A stretch of 64,000 bases of DNA from Paenibacillus baekrokdamisoli. GTDB lineage: Bacteria > Bacillota > Bacilli > Paenibacillales > Paenibacillaceae. Below, in pieces: positions 18,449-27,683 of this stretch. Each line of letters starts with the position of its first letter. Position 1 is the first letter of the stretch. The notes below the pieces were generated by a model. It was not told where the DNA came from. It worked only from the letters and a program-made list of their open reading frames with translations, and ran no database searches. The position numbers and the translations under genes are program-made. Where the stretch lies: assembly GCF_003945345.1 (NCBI RefSeq), contig NZ_AP019308.1:620001-684000 (forward strand), written 5' to 3'.

Positions 18449-19126
18449 ATGTCGGGTTACTATCCTTTAATGGTGAATCTCGTGGGACGACGTTGTGTCG
18501 TAATCGGTGGCGGTAAGATTGCGGAACGTAAAGTGAACGGCTTACTGGAATCGGGAGCCAATGATGTGTTAGTTGTCGCTCTAGAGGCTTCAGGAGGTAT
18601 TCTAGAGCTGTCAGCAAAGGGGTCTATACGACTGGAACAGAGGGCATACAAGGAAGAGGATTTAGTAGATGCCTTTCTTGTGTTCGCCGCAACGAATGTC
18701 CGGCAAATCAATCAGTCCGTCGCGAGCCATGGAGCTCGCCTCGGGCTTCTCGTAAATGTAGCGGATAAAGCCGAAGAGGGTGTATTCATCTCACCATCCA
18801 CTCTGAGGCGCGGAGGATTATTGCTCACGGTAACAACAGGTGGAGCAAGTCCAGCCCTTACCGCCCAGATTAAACAAGAATTAGCTAAGCAGTATGGTGA
18901 AGATTACGCTCAGAAAGTTGAGATGCTGGGCTTGCTTCGCGAGAGGATGCTTCTAAGAGGGTCTTTTGACTCGTTTCGACATGAAGTACTTCGTAAGGCA
19001 GCAGAGCAGTTAGCGGGTAATAACATCGATGTAGAGGTAGATACATTTAGCCCAAGCCAGTTAGAGGCGTATATAGATCAGTGGATGATTCAGCTGCAGC
19101 AAAATGTAGATAGGAGGCAAAGATGA
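18449..19126 (+). CDS. Precorrin-2 dehydrogenase (sirohaem synthase N-domain type)
   Basis: A 225-residue protein. It begins [20 protein letters not shown], the Rossmann NAD-binding motif of the CysG/Met8 N-terminal domain, and [17 protein letters not shown] is a conserved family segment. It oxidises precorrin-2 to sirohydrochlorin and may also chelate iron. With the CobA domain encoded two genes later it forms a sirohaem branch inside the haem operon, an arrangement known in clostridia and Paenibacillaceae but absent from the B. subtilis hem operon. An in-frame ATG at 18419 overlaps hemX; the ATG at 18449 fits the domain better. Its stop overlaps the hemC ATG. Confidence 0.88.
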   Translation: MSGYYPLMVNLVGRRCVVIGGGKIAERKVNGLLESGANDVLVVALEASGGILELSAKGSIRLEQRAYKEEDLVDAFLVFAATNVRQINQSVASHGARLGLLVNVADKAEEGVFISPSTLRRGGLLLTVTTGGASPALTAQIKQELAKQYGEDYAQKVEMLGLLRERMLLRGSFDSFRHEVLRKAAEQLAGNNIDVEVDTFSPSQLEAYIDQWMIQLQQNVDRRQR

Positions 19127-20091
19127 TGGTGTATTCAGTTGATGGGCGGCGTGTTATCGTCGTTGGAACTCGGCAAAGCGCGCTTGCGCTGACACAGACA
19201 GGTCAAGTTATTGATCAATTAAAGGCACTTTGCGCAATACATAAATTGGATTATGATTTTGACATTCGTAAAATCGTGACCAAAGGCGATCGCATTCTTG
19301 ATGTAACGTTATCTAAAGTCGGTGGCAAGGGTCTTTTTGTTAAAGAAATTGAACAAGCCCTATTCGATGGCGAAATCGATCTTGCCGTACACAGCATGAA
19401 GGATATGCCTTATGAGCTGCCGGAAGGTTTGATTAACGGCGCTGTTCCCAAGCGTGTGGACCCTAGAGATTGTCTGATTTCAAAGGGCGGTCTAAGCCTC
19501 GAGGAGCTTCCTCAAGGCGCGAAGGTAGGTACAAGCAGTCTACGTAGATCAAGCCAGCTTAAGCATGCCAGACCGGATCTGCAGATTGAATCTATACGAG
19601 GTAATATCGATTCGCGAATCGGTAAACTGGAAACGGAAGGTTTCGATGCGATCGTGCTTGCCGCTGCTGGTTTACACCGGATGGGCTGGGAATCGAAGAT
19701 TTCTTCCTATGTGCCAGTAGAGCTTTCTGTTCCTGCAGTCGGTCAAGGTGCTCTTGGTATCGAGTGCCGTGAGGATGATCAGCAAATTCGTGCTCTTCTC
19801 ACGCTCTATACCGACTCCCTCACGCTTCTAGCTGTTCGTGCAGAGCGCAGCTTTCTGGGTGAGCTTAATGGTGGCTGCCAGATTCCCATCGGCGCTTATG
19901 CAACAGTAGTAGAGCAGCAGGAAGGGGAATCTCCATTACTTGAATTAACAGGTATTGTAGGCTCTCCAGATGGCTCTGTGTTGTTAAAGGAAACGGTTCG
20001 GGGTCATAATCCGGAAGTGCTTGGCAAAGAAGCCGCTGATGCGCTCAGAGCTCGCGGTGCGGATCGCATACTGGCTGAAGTTAGGGGATGA
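19123..20091 (+). CDS. hemC: Porphobilinogen deaminase (hydroxymethylbilane synthase)
   Basis: A 322-residue enzyme that polymerises four porphobilinogens. Seen are the N-terminal [16 protein letters not shown], the substrate-binding [12 protein letters not shown] and [22 protein letters not shown], and the dipyrromethane-cofactor Cys in [13 protein letters not shown]. The ATG overlaps the upstream stop and follows AGGAGG. The stop overlaps the next ATG (ATGA), so translation is probably coupled through to cobA-hemD. Confidence 0.97.
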   Translation: MMVYSVDGRRVIVVGTRQSALALTQTGQVIDQLKALCAIHKLDYDFDIRKIVTKGDRILDVTLSKVGGKGLFVKEIEQALFDGEIDLAVHSMKDMPYELPEGLINGAVPKRVDPRDCLISKGGLSLEELPQGAKVGTSSLRRSSQLKHARPDLQIESIRGNIDSRIGKLETEGFDAIVLAAAGLHRMGWESKISSYVPVELSVPAVGQGALGIECREDDQQIRALLTLYTDSLTLLAVRAERSFLGELNGGCQIPIGAYATVVEQQEGESPLLELTGIVGSPDGSVLLKETVRGHNPEVLGKEAADALRARGADRILAEVRG

Positions 20092-21659
20092 GCGGTTTGC
20101 TGAAGCAGAAGAATAAAGGAAAAGTATATCTAGTCGGCGCTGGCCCTGGGGATCCGAAGCTCATCACAGTTCGAGGTTTAGAATGTATTAAGGCATGTGA
20201 TGTTGTTGTGTATGATCGATTGGCAAGTCCGCGATTATTAAAATTTTTAAAGCCCGGAACAGAGAAGGTTTATGTAGGCAAGCTGCCTGATCGTCATACG
20301 ATGAAGCAAGAGGATATTAACCAGCTTCTTGTCGATTTAGCGCTTGAGGGAAAGATAGTTACTCGTTTAAAAGGCGGAGATCCGACAATATTCGGTAGAG
20401 TTGGGGAAGAAGCGGAGCTGCTTTATCAGAACGGGATCGAATTTGATATTGTACCTGGAATTACATCAGCGATTGCTGTACCTGCATATGCGGGTATTCC
20501 TGTTACACATCGCGACTTGGCTTCCTCCTTATCGATCATAACGGGACATGAAAGTCCAGATAAACTGGATGAGTCTATTCATTGGGATAAAGTAACGAAT
20601 GCCACAGGAACACTCGTTTTCTTGATGGGAGTCGCGAAAATCGGCTATATTGCGCAGCAATTAATAAAGCATGGGAAGCTTCCGGATACACCTGTTGCCC
20701 TTATTCGTTGGGGCACAAGAGTTGAGCAGCGAACGATTACAGGGACGCTCGAGACGATAGAAGCGATCGTTAAGGCAGCAGATTTTAAACCACCAGCAGT
20801 CATCGTGGTCGGTGAAGTGGTTCGTCAAAGAGAGAAGTTGAAATGGTACGAGCTTAAACCATTGTTTGGGACTCGTGTTCTTGTTACAAGAGCGAGAGCT
20901 CAAAGCAGCGATTTAGTGGACAGAATAGAGGAGCTAGGCGGAGAGCCTTGCGAATTCCCTGTAATTGAAACGCGTGAGCCATCAGAGGCTGGCGTAATCG
21001 CAGTGCTTGAAGAAGCGTTACATGATGCTCGGCAGTATGACTGGCTTATGTTTACCAGTGTGAACGGAGTCGAATATTTCTTCAGCTGGATCAAGAAATT
21101 ACGAATTGATATTCGTCAGTTTCATCAGGCCCGTATTGCGGCCGTTGGACCAAGAACAGCTGAGGCGCTGGAAAAGCATGGCCTGTTCGTCGATGTGCTT
21201 CCGGTTAAGTTTCAAGCTGAGGATTTGTTAGATAGCCTATCGGATAGTTTAATACCTGGTCAACGTGTGCTGCTCCCTCGTGGGGATTTGGCAAGAGAAA
21301 TTCTGCCGCAAGAGCTTAAGAAAAAAGGACTTATACCTATAGAAATCGATGTATACGAGACCATTATCTCAGCTGACCAAGATGAGGAAATACTTGAATT
21401 ACTTCTGAAGCGCAAAGTAGATGTGATTACATTCGCTAGCTCATCAACGGTTACAAATTTACTTGAAGTGCTTCGGCGAATGGGTGTAGAACAACCGCTA
21501 GAAGTGCTGGAAGGCGTCGATATCGCTTGCATCGGCCCCGTAACCGCTAAGACTGCCACGGAGTGTGGACTGACGGTTACGATCCAACCAGAGGATGCGA
21601 CGATCGATGCGTTGATCGATGCGATTTCAGCAGCAAGGGTCGCTAGTCGCAAGATCTAG
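20088..21659 (+). CDS. Fused uroporphyrinogen-III methyltransferase / uroporphyrinogen-III synthase
   Basis: A 523-residue fusion. Residues about 8-255 are a CobA/SUMT SAM-dependent methyltransferase ([20 protein letters not shown], then [19 protein letters not shown]). Residues about 262-515 are a HemD uroporphyrinogen-III synthase ([18 protein letters not shown], with [13 protein letters not shown] near the end). HemD makes uroporphyrinogen III and CobA methylates it to precorrin-2, which the dehydrogenase encoded two genes upstream can use for sirohaem. CobA-HemD fusions are known in other Firmicutes. The last 20 bp, including the stop, are part of a small tandem repeat. Confidence 0.94.
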   Translation: MSGLLKQKNKGKVYLVGAGPGDPKLITVRGLECIKACDVVVYDRLASPRLLKFLKPGTEKVYVGKLPDRHTMKQEDINQLLVDLALEGKIVTRLKGGDPTIFGRVGEEAELLYQNGIEFDIVPGITSAIAVPAYAGIPVTHRDLASSLSIITGHESPDKLDESIHWDKVTNATGTLVFLMGVAKIGYIAQQLIKHGKLPDTPVALIRWGTRVEQRTITGTLETIEAIVKAADFKPPAVIVVGEVVRQREKLKWYELKPLFGTRVLVTRARAQSSDLVDRIEELGGEPCEFPVIETREPSEAGVIAVLEEALHDARQYDWLMFTSVNGVEYFFSWIKKLRIDIRQFHQARIAAVGPRTAEALEKHGLFVDVLPVKFQAEDLLDSLSDSLIPGQRVLLPRGDLAREILPQELKKKGLIPIEIDVYETIISADQDEEILELLLKRKVDVITFASSSTVTNLLEVLRRMGVEQPLEVLEGVDIACIGPVTAKTATECGLTVTIQPEDATIDALIDAISAARVASRKI

Positions 21660-21712
21660 TGCTGGTACGTAAGGTCCGCTAGACGCAAGATCTAGTGCTA
21701 TACTTAAGGTCC
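21642..21712. repeat. 36-bp tandem duplication of the cobA-hemD 3' end
   Basis: Copy 1 (21642-21677) contains the last codons and stop of the gene; copy 2 (21678-21712) repeats GCTAGNCGCAAGATCTAGTG and TTAAGGTCC/GTAAGGTCC with a few changes. Extra copies of gene ends like this suggest slippage or repair at the edge of the repeat block that follows. Confidence 0.75.
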
Positions 21713-21732
21713 GCTACGTGGACGGATCATTC

Positions 21733-22214
21733 TTCCGATCGCTGTTGCAGCCCGATTCTTTGATTTTCTTAACACTTACAGGGTAAGAATCCGGCTGCAA
21801 AGGCGAACACTTTCGTTTCTCCAGAACGATTCCGTCCGCTCCGCTAAGTTATTCAATGGCAGATAGAACCTAGCAAAAACTAAGCTTATGCTTCCGAAGT
21901 GAGTTTTTCCTCAATCATTCCTTTAATGAGGAATGACTATATAAGTTGAACTAGAGAGATAACAAGTGAGCGGAGCAGATGGATGATTCTGGAGAAGCGT
22001 CAGCGTTCGCCTTTGAGACCGGATTTCCCCCTTAACAGGGGACAAAATAAGAAATCCGGGCTCAACAGCGATCGGAAGAACATTCCCTCTGTGCAGCGGC
22101 TCATTGTCCGTTTCTTAAGTTCAACTTATATTGCAGAGCCTCACAAAATCTTAGTTTATGCTTCCGAAGTGAGTTTTTGCTCAGTCATTCCTTTAATTAG
22201 GAATGACTAGATAA
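21733..22214. repeat. Composite intergenic repeat block splitting the haem genes
   Basis: Two imperfect inverted copies of about 110 bp (21733-21845 and 21969-22077; the shared core reads TTCCGATCGCTG...CCGCT in one and its complement in the other) alternate with two direct copies of about 70 bp (21868-21945 and 22142-22214) that each contain TTATGCTTCCGAAGTGAG and a TCATTCCT...AGGAATGA hairpin. It is non-coding. This is the only large gap within the haem cluster. Confidence 0.8.
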
Positions 22215-22246
22215 AACCTCGCAAAAACTTTTAGGAGGGTTACATC

Positions 22247-23242
22247 ATGAGTTTTCCAATAACTAGACATCGCCGGTTACGACGTTCGGCTGCACTGCGC
22301 AGTATGGTGCGTGAGACGCAATTAACAGTTAATGATTTTATTTATCCACTATTTGTTACAGTCGGCAATGACGTTAAAGAAGAAATTCCTTCGATGCCGG
22401 GTGTTTATCATTTCTCTATGGATCGGCTTCAAGAAGAAATCGAAAAGGTCGTTGCCTCAGGTATACAATCGATTCTGCTTTTCGGCGTTCCAGCTACCAA
22501 AGACGCAGTGGCTTCATCGGCTTACGATCATAACGGAATTGTGCAAGAAGCGACACGTGCGATAAAGTCATGGGCACCGCAGCTGGTTATTGTTGCTGAT
22601 ACCTGTTTGTGTCAGTTCACTGATCATGGCCATTGTGGAGTGGTTCATCATGACGATGAGACTGGTGCTGCTGAGGTCGATAACGACAGCTCCTTAGCGT
22701 TACTAGTGAAAACAGCGATTTCGCAAGCAGAAGCCGGTGCTGATATTATCGCTCCATCCAATATGATGGACGGTTTTGTTAGTGCAATTCGTGAAGGACT
22801 TGATGAGGCTGGTTTTGAAATGGTGCCTGTTATGTCCTATTCCGTTAAATATGCATCTGCCTATTACGGTCCTTTCCGTGAAGCGGCACATTCGACTCCA
22901 CAATTCGGTGATCGCAAAACGTATCAAATGGATCCTGCTAATGTTCGTGAAGCACTTCGCGAGGCGGAGTCGGATGTTTTAGAGGGAGCAGATATGCTGA
23001 TGGTTAAGCCTGCCCTTGCTTACTTGGACGTTTTACGAATGCTGAAGGAGCACTTTGACTTACCCGTAGTTGCCTATAACGTAAGTGCTGAATACTCGAT
23101 GGTCAAAGCAGCTGCAGCCAACGGTTGGATCGACGAGCGTGCTGTAGTGTTAGAAACCTTAACAGGTATGAAACGGGCTGGTGCGGATATTATTATCACT
23201 TACCATGCGCTGGATGCTGCTCGCTGGTTAAAAGGGGAATAA
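22247..23242 (+). CDS. hemB: Delta-aminolevulinic acid dehydratase (porphobilinogen synthase)
   Basis: A 331-residue enzyme that condenses two aminolevulinate molecules. The metal-binding cysteines lie in [16 protein letters not shown], the two Schiff-base lysines in [12 protein letters not shown] and [12 protein letters not shown]. The ATG follows AGGAGGG. It is separated from hemD by the repeat block, so its transcription may depend on read-through or on a separate promoter inside that block. hemL follows 40 bp downstream. Confidence 0.97.
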   Translation: MSFPITRHRRLRRSAALRSMVRETQLTVNDFIYPLFVTVGNDVKEEIPSMPGVYHFSMDRLQEEIEKVVASGIQSILLFGVPATKDAVASSAYDHNGIVQEATRAIKSWAPQLVIVADTCLCQFTDHGHCGVVHHDDETGAAEVDNDSSLALLVKTAISQAEAGADIIAPSNMMDGFVSAIREGLDEAGFEMVPVMSYSVKYASAYYGPFREAAHSTPQFGDRKTYQMDPANVREALREAESDVLEGADMLMVKPALAYLDVLRMLKEHFDLPVVAYNVSAEYSMVKAAAANGWIDERAVVLETLTGMKRAGADIIITYHALDAARWLKGE

Positions 23243-23282
23243 TAAAAGTAATATAACTATTTAACAGGTAGGTGTAGTCGAA

Positions 23283-24584
23283 ATGAGCGAAAAAAGTCAA
23301 AAAAGGTCAGATGAACGCTCCGCAGCAGCATTTGCTAAAGCGAAGCAAGTGATCCCAGGTGGCGTTAACTCCCCGGTGCGTGCTTTTCGGTCTGTAGGAC
23401 TAACGCCCGTTTATATGGAACGCGGAGAAGGCTATCGCGTATTCGACATTGATGGTAACAGCTACATTGATTATGTAGGGTCATGGGGGCCTCTCATTAT
23501 GGGTCATGCCCATCCAGAAGTCATCGAAGCGATAAAACGTACGGCTGAGAAGGGAACGAGCTTTGGCGCACCTACTGAGCTTGAGACGTTAATGGCAGAG
23601 CTGGTTTGCGAGCGTGTTCCATCCGTAGAAGTTGTAAGAATGGTGAACTCCGGTACAGAAGCAACGATGAGTGCTTTGCGACTTGCACGAGGCTACACCA
23701 AACGCAGCAAAATCTTGAAGTTCGAAGGCTCTTATCATGGACATGCGGACAGCTTGCTCATAAAAGCGGGTTCAGGTGTCGCGACGTTAGGATTGCCGGA
23801 TAGTCCTGGTGTTCCGGAGAGCGTAGCTTCCCATACGCTTACCGTTCCTTACAATGATTTAGCTTCTGTTCAAGTAGCATTCGAGAAATTTGGTGAAGAG
23901 ATTGCTTGTATTATTGTCGAGCCTATCGCTGGTAATATGGGTGTCGTTCCTCCATTGCCAGGCTTTCTCCAAGGCTTGCGTGAGATAACGGAGCAATATG
24001 GCAGCTTGCTTATCTTTGACGAGGTTATGACTGGTTTCCGGGTCAACTATCATTGCGCGCAGGGGCTTTACGGTATCACGCCTGATTTGACCTGTTTGGG
24101 CAAAGTTATTGGCGGCGGTCTGCCTGTTGGGGCTTATGGTGGTAAAAGGGAGATCATGGAGATGATCGCACCAAGCGGTCCGATCTATCAAGCAGGAACG
24201 CTCTCTGGTAATCCTCTTGCAATGATTGCAGGCTATACGACACTTCGTTTACTTACTCAGGAAACCTATGAACACTTGGAACGGATGTCTGTGAGATTGC
24301 AGCTTGGATTCGAAGCAAATGCGTCTAAAAATGGAATTCCGGTTACGATTAATCGTGTTGGCTCTATGGTTTGTCCATTCTTTACGGACACCCATGTCAT
24401 TAATTATGAGACAGCCAAACAATCCGATTTAGAGCGGTTTAAGGCTTATTTTGCAGCCATGCTGGATCTTGGAATTAGTGTCGCTCCATCGCAATTCGAA
24501 GGCATGTTTGTATCTGCTGTTCATGATGAAGCTGCCATCGATGCTACCATTGCTGCACATGATGAAGCGCTCCGGCAATTGTAG
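23283..24584 (+). CDS. hemL: Glutamate-1-semialdehyde 2,1-aminomutase
   Basis: A 433-residue class III PLP enzyme that converts glutamate-1-semialdehyde to 5-aminolevulinate. It shows [17 protein letters not shown] near the N-terminus, the PLP region [10 protein letters not shown], the Schiff-base Lys in [16 protein letters not shown] and [19 protein letters not shown]. These distinguish it from general aminotransferases. It closes the haem cluster; the next gene starts 9 bp after its stop. Confidence 0.96.
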   Translation: MSEKSQKRSDERSAAAFAKAKQVIPGGVNSPVRAFRSVGLTPVYMERGEGYRVFDIDGNSYIDYVGSWGPLIMGHAHPEVIEAIKRTAEKGTSFGAPTELETLMAELVCERVPSVEVVRMVNSGTEATMSALRLARGYTKRSKILKFEGSYHGHADSLLIKAGSGVATLGLPDSPGVPESVASHTLTVPYNDLASVQVAFEKFGEEIACIIVEPIAGNMGVVPPLPGFLQGLREITEQYGSLLIFDEVMTGFRVNYHCAQGLYGITPDLTCLGKVIGGGLPVGAYGGKREIMEMIAPSGPIYQAGTLSGNPLAMIAGYTTLRLLTQETYEHLERMSVRLQLGFEANASKNGIPVTINRVGSMVCPFFTDTHVINYETAKQSDLERFKAYFAAMLDLGISVAPSQFEGMFVSAVHDEAAIDATIAAHDEALRQL

Positions 24585-24593
24585 GAGATGATG

Positions 24594-25574
24594 ATGAATA
24601 TGCCTCAGGCAAACTTTGATTATAAAAGAAATGGCGAGTGGCTGGAGTTAACCGTATCTGTATTGAAAAGTCTAGCCACTACTGCCGTAAAAGACGAACA
24701 AGCCTTACAAGCCAATAGCCATCCGCACCACGTGCGGCAGTGGTTGTTGGCTCTTGCTTTATTCCCGGCCAAATGGATCAATCGGCTGTTCTCCATCGGT
24801 GGCATACAAATGGTTGACGATGTTGTAAAGCTCCGTACGTTTATCCCTGTGGAGATGGGCAGAGATGTGATGTATGAGCTGGCGAAACTGCCAGTGATAG
24901 GACGTCATAATGAGGTGCCAGTCTTATTTGAAGATGATTGGTGTCTGGTTTTGGATAAACCTGCGGGTATGCCCGTTCATCCATCAGCACCTGGTCATAG
25001 GGGTACGCTCGATGAAGCTGCGGCAAGGCATTGTATAAAGTCAGGAGAGCTCATGCCTGTCAAACATATTCATCGGTTAGATGATGACACGGCCGGTCCA
25101 GTGTTGTATGCGAAGAATGAATTAGCCCAGCTCCAACTGGATGAAGCGATGAGGAACAAAGAAATTGATCGTAGGTATCAAGCACTTGCTCAAGGTCAGC
25201 TAAAGCACAAACAAGGTACTATAAATGAACCAATCGGCAAAGATAGACATCATAACACAAGAAGGAAAGTCTCGCCTACAGGCGATTCTGCCGTGACACA
25301 TTACGAAACGTTGGCATGCTACCCGAGAGCGACCCTTCTAAAGGTCCGTTTGGAAACAGGCCGGACTCATCAGATTCGTGTTCATTTGAGTTATATTGGA
25401 CATCCACTAGTTGGTGATACGCTATATGGAGGAAGCGATCCACTGCTTAAGCATCAAGCACTCCGTGGTGAGCTTTTGGCTTTCAAGCATCCATTTACCG
25501 GTCAAATGCTTACGATTCACGCCATAGAGCCTGATTGGTTCAGGCAAGTTCGAGAGCGTTATGCCATACTGTGA
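24594..25574 (+). CDS. RluA-family RNA pseudouridine synthase
   Basis: A 326-residue protein. The N-terminal 110 residues are unusual for the family and may hold a divergent RNA-binding part. The synthase domain starts VLFEDDWCLVLDKPAGMPVHPS; the catalytic Asp is in HIHRLDDDTAGPVLYAKN, a variant of the usual HRLDxxTSGLLLFAK. LETGRTHQIRVHLSYIGHPL is intact. It converts specific uridines in rRNA or tRNA to pseudouridine; the target is not predictable. Four ATG codons lie near the start; the one at 24594 is best spaced from GGAG. Confidence 0.88.
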   Translation: MNMPQANFDYKRNGEWLELTVSVLKSLATTAVKDEQALQANSHPHHVRQWLLALALFPAKWINRLFSIGGIQMVDDVVKLRTFIPVEMGRDVMYELAKLPVIGRHNEVPVLFEDDWCLVLDKPAGMPVHPSAPGHRGTLDEAAARHCIKSGELMPVKHIHRLDDDTAGPVLYAKNELAQLQLDEAMRNKEIDRRYQALAQGQLKHKQGTINEPIGKDRHHNTRRKVSPTGDSAVTHYETLACYPRATLLKVRLETGRTHQIRVHLSYIGHPLVGDTLYGGSDPLLKHQALRGELLAFKHPFTGQMLTIHAIEPDWFRQVRERYAIL

Positions 25575-25582
25575 AAATCGTA

Positions 25583-25613
25583 GTCATGCCTGCCCCACCC
25601 TTACCATATAGAT
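25583..25613 (+). promoter_or_regulatory. Candidate sigma-E promoter of spoVID
   Basis: GTCATGC, about 15 bp, then CATATAGA resembles the mother-cell sigma-E promoter pattern. It lies 55 bp before the predicted start of a gene known in B. subtilis to be mother-cell expressed. The assignment is inference. Confidence 0.35.
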
Positions 25614-25666
25614 AAATAGGGAAGAGTGCTGTAACAAGCTATGTGAGGGGAAGGAGGACGACCTGC

Positions 25667-27097
25667 GTGTCCAATCAAACGAACGGTCTACGATTTGATG
25701 TTTATGAACGCGTTCATCTGCCTGATGATGTGGCAGCAATCGAAGAGCTTGAAGAAATTGAACTGGTACCCCGTATTCAAATCGTTCAGCAAGGCGAACA
25801 GGTTTTGTTGAAAGGTCATTTGCTTCTATCCGGGGTTTATCGCGCTCAGAATGAATTAGATTCTGAACAAGCCTTAGAGCATTGGATACCTGTAGAGATC
25901 ACGCTTCCGATGAATCGCGTTCAACGTCTAGACGACGTTTCGGTGGAAATTGATAATTTCGATGTCGATTTGCTGTCCGCTCGAACGCTCAATATCACGG
26001 GGGTATTATCGCTATTGGGCATTGAGCTCGATCAGCCTAGAGAGCAGGAACAATGGCCGCGTGAAGAGCCGTTTATCGTTGTTCACAAGAGGGAAGAAGA
26101 GGAACAGAATCAGAGAGAGTCAGAAGAGGCTCAGGAAGAGGATGAATATTCCTCGAATGAACTGGAGTTTACCGAACTCTCTGAACAAACTGATGGCGGA
26201 TTATCGTATCCGTCGTTCAGTGATTCATTCAATCGAGAAGCAGCTCATCGTGAGACGCAAACTCATCAAGCCTTGCAATGGGAGCAAGAAGCGCAGCTTG
26301 CTGAAGCTCAAAGGCAAGCAGCTCGGCAGGAGATTCTACAGCGTGAGTCAATTGCTCGTGCAGCCTTTCTCAGGGAAGAGCAGCTATTGGCTGAGGCGAG
26401 GAAGGATGCTCTTCAACGTGAGTCTAACTTGCCCGCACAAGAGTGGTCCGCACAAGAGCAATTGGAACAGGAGCCTCAGGAACAAGAACGATCGGAAAGC
26501 GAAGTTTTCGACATTGACAGTGAACTCGCTCAACGCGAGCCCGATCTTGTTGCTGATGCTGAAACAAACAGAAGCACGGAGGAGCTCCTCAATGAGCAGG
26601 ACCAGGACCAGGAGTCCATCAATCGAATCGAAGAGCCGGCTCCTATACAAGCTGCCTTTTCCATTGATGTCGAGCCTGCGACTGTTGAAACACCTGCTTT
26701 AGAATCAGAGCTGGAACGGAAAGAAATGCGTGTTGCACTTGGAAGCAAGCGTATCGAAGAAGAGAAGGCGCCGTCGACTGGCGGAATTGGCTTTCGTTCT
26801 CTTCTCCAATCAAGCCGAAGAGAGCAGGAGGCAAGAGCCGCTGCGGAGCAAGTGGCTGAGAAGGCTGCCGCGGAAGCAAGAAAATCTACAGGTGATGATA
26901 TAGAGTGGAAGAATCTATTCTATGGTCGATCTAACGATGATCATTCTTTCCGTAAACTAAAGCTTTGTATTGTCCAACGCGAAGAAACACTAGAGACTAT
27001 TGCCGGAAGATATCAGCTGCAGCCGCGAGAAATTATTCTCTATAATCGATTGTCGGATCAGAGCGTATCGGAAGGTCAAGTACTGTACATTCCATAA
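25667..27097 (+). CDS. spoVID: Spore coat assembly protein SpoVID with C-terminal LysM
   Basis: A 476-residue protein. The N-terminal SpoVID domain (about residues 1-130) ends in ARTLNITGVLSLLGIE. A long Glu/Gln-rich, probably disordered or coiled-coil middle (about 145-400) follows, and a C-terminal LysM motif (KLCIVQREETLETIAGRYQL...ILYNRL...VLYIP) ends the protein. In B. subtilis SpoVID drives encasement of the spore by coat proteins and its LysM contacts lipid II or coat partners. It is shorter than the 575-residue B. subtilis protein, mainly in the middle. The GTG at 25667 follows GGAGG. The location next to hemL and valS matches Bacillus. Confidence 0.9.
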   Translation: MSNQTNGLRFDVYERVHLPDDVAAIEELEEIELVPRIQIVQQGEQVLLKGHLLLSGVYRAQNELDSEQALEHWIPVEITLPMNRVQRLDDVSVEIDNFDVDLLSARTLNITGVLSLLGIELDQPREQEQWPREEPFIVVHKREEEEQNQRESEEAQEEDEYSSNELEFTELSEQTDGGLSYPSFSDSFNREAAHRETQTHQALQWEQEAQLAEAQRQAARQEILQRESIARAAFLREEQLLAEARKDALQRESNLPAQEWSAQEQLEQEPQEQERSESEVFDIDSELAQREPDLVADAETNRSTEELLNEQDQDQESINRIEEPAPIQAAFSIDVEPATVETPALESELERKEMRVALGSKRIEEEKAPSTGGIGFRSLLQSSRREQEARAAAEQVAEKAAAEARKSTGDDIEWKNLFYGRSNDDHSFRKLKLCIVQREETLETIAGRYQLQPREIILYNRLSDQSVSEGQVLYIP

Positions 27098-27110
27098 TGG
27101 CAATATTCAG

Positions 27111-27148
27111 AGCCCTCTCAAGCTTATTAATAGCTTAAGGGGGCTTTT
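27111..27148 (+). terminator. Terminator after spoVID
   Basis: Imperfect stem AGCCCtCTcAAGCT with AGCTTAAGGGGGCT, followed by TTTTGC. Confidence 0.75.
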
Positions 27149-27191
27149 GCATGGGGAAAGGACCTCAAAGAGAGTGGAGTGCCTGCTGGGA

Positions 27192-27221
27192 TTGACGCGG
27201 GCAAATAAGAACGTGTATGAT
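27192..27221 (+). promoter_or_regulatory. Sigma-A promoter of the T-box-valS transcript
   Basis: TTGACG (27192-27197), an 18-bp spacer and TATGAT (27216-27221), immediately before the T-box leader. Confidence 0.75.
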
Positions 27222-27224
27222 AGA

Positions 27225-27506
27225 AAATATAGGGTTATACTTCAAGTAAAGACGTTGAAGGGGAAGAGTAGTAGCAATGCCTTCAGAGAGCGGAACCGGT
27301 GCGCTGAGAGGTTCTGCAGGATGTTTAGCTGCAACAAGTCACCCCAGAGTTGCTCGAATGAACGATGTTATCGTTAGTTCAAGCCGGCCACAGCCGTTAT
27401 CTGTTTGAGTTGTCGCTTAGCATGACTTAAGCGAAACAAAGGTGGTACCGCGGAAGCAAAACCTTTCGTCCTTTGCTGTTTAAGGGCGGAAGGTTTATTT
27501 TTTTTT
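27225..27506 (+). promoter_or_regulatory. T-box riboswitch (valine) upstream of valS
   Basis: The antiterminator box AAAGGTGGTACCGCGG (27438-27453) matches the T-box consensus and is followed by an intrinsic terminator (AAACCTTtCG...CGgAAGGTTT with a run of T, 27458-27506). Upstream, stem I includes the AG-bulge element CAGAGAGCGG and its 3' side carries GTC in ACAAGTCACC, a valine codon suited to be the specifier. Uncharged tRNA-Val pairing would stabilise the antiterminator and allow valS transcription when valine is short. Confidence 0.93.
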
Positions 27507-27683
27507 CAAAATATAAGAAAGTATAAGTTTTCTCCATATACTTTGCCTATATTTCAGAGGGAAGAAACTTGTTTTGCTGCCAAGGACGGCGTCAGCCGTT
27601 TCTCCTTGCACGGATGTACACCTAGCGAACTTAAGTAAACAACCCCAAATTAGGGTTTATGAATTTATTGGAGGTAAGAAGCC

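Noticed and set aside
25950..26702. 250-codon frame overlapping spoVID
   Set aside because: It arises from the repetitive Glu/Gln codons of the SpoVID middle region and reads as Arg/Ser-rich nonsense.
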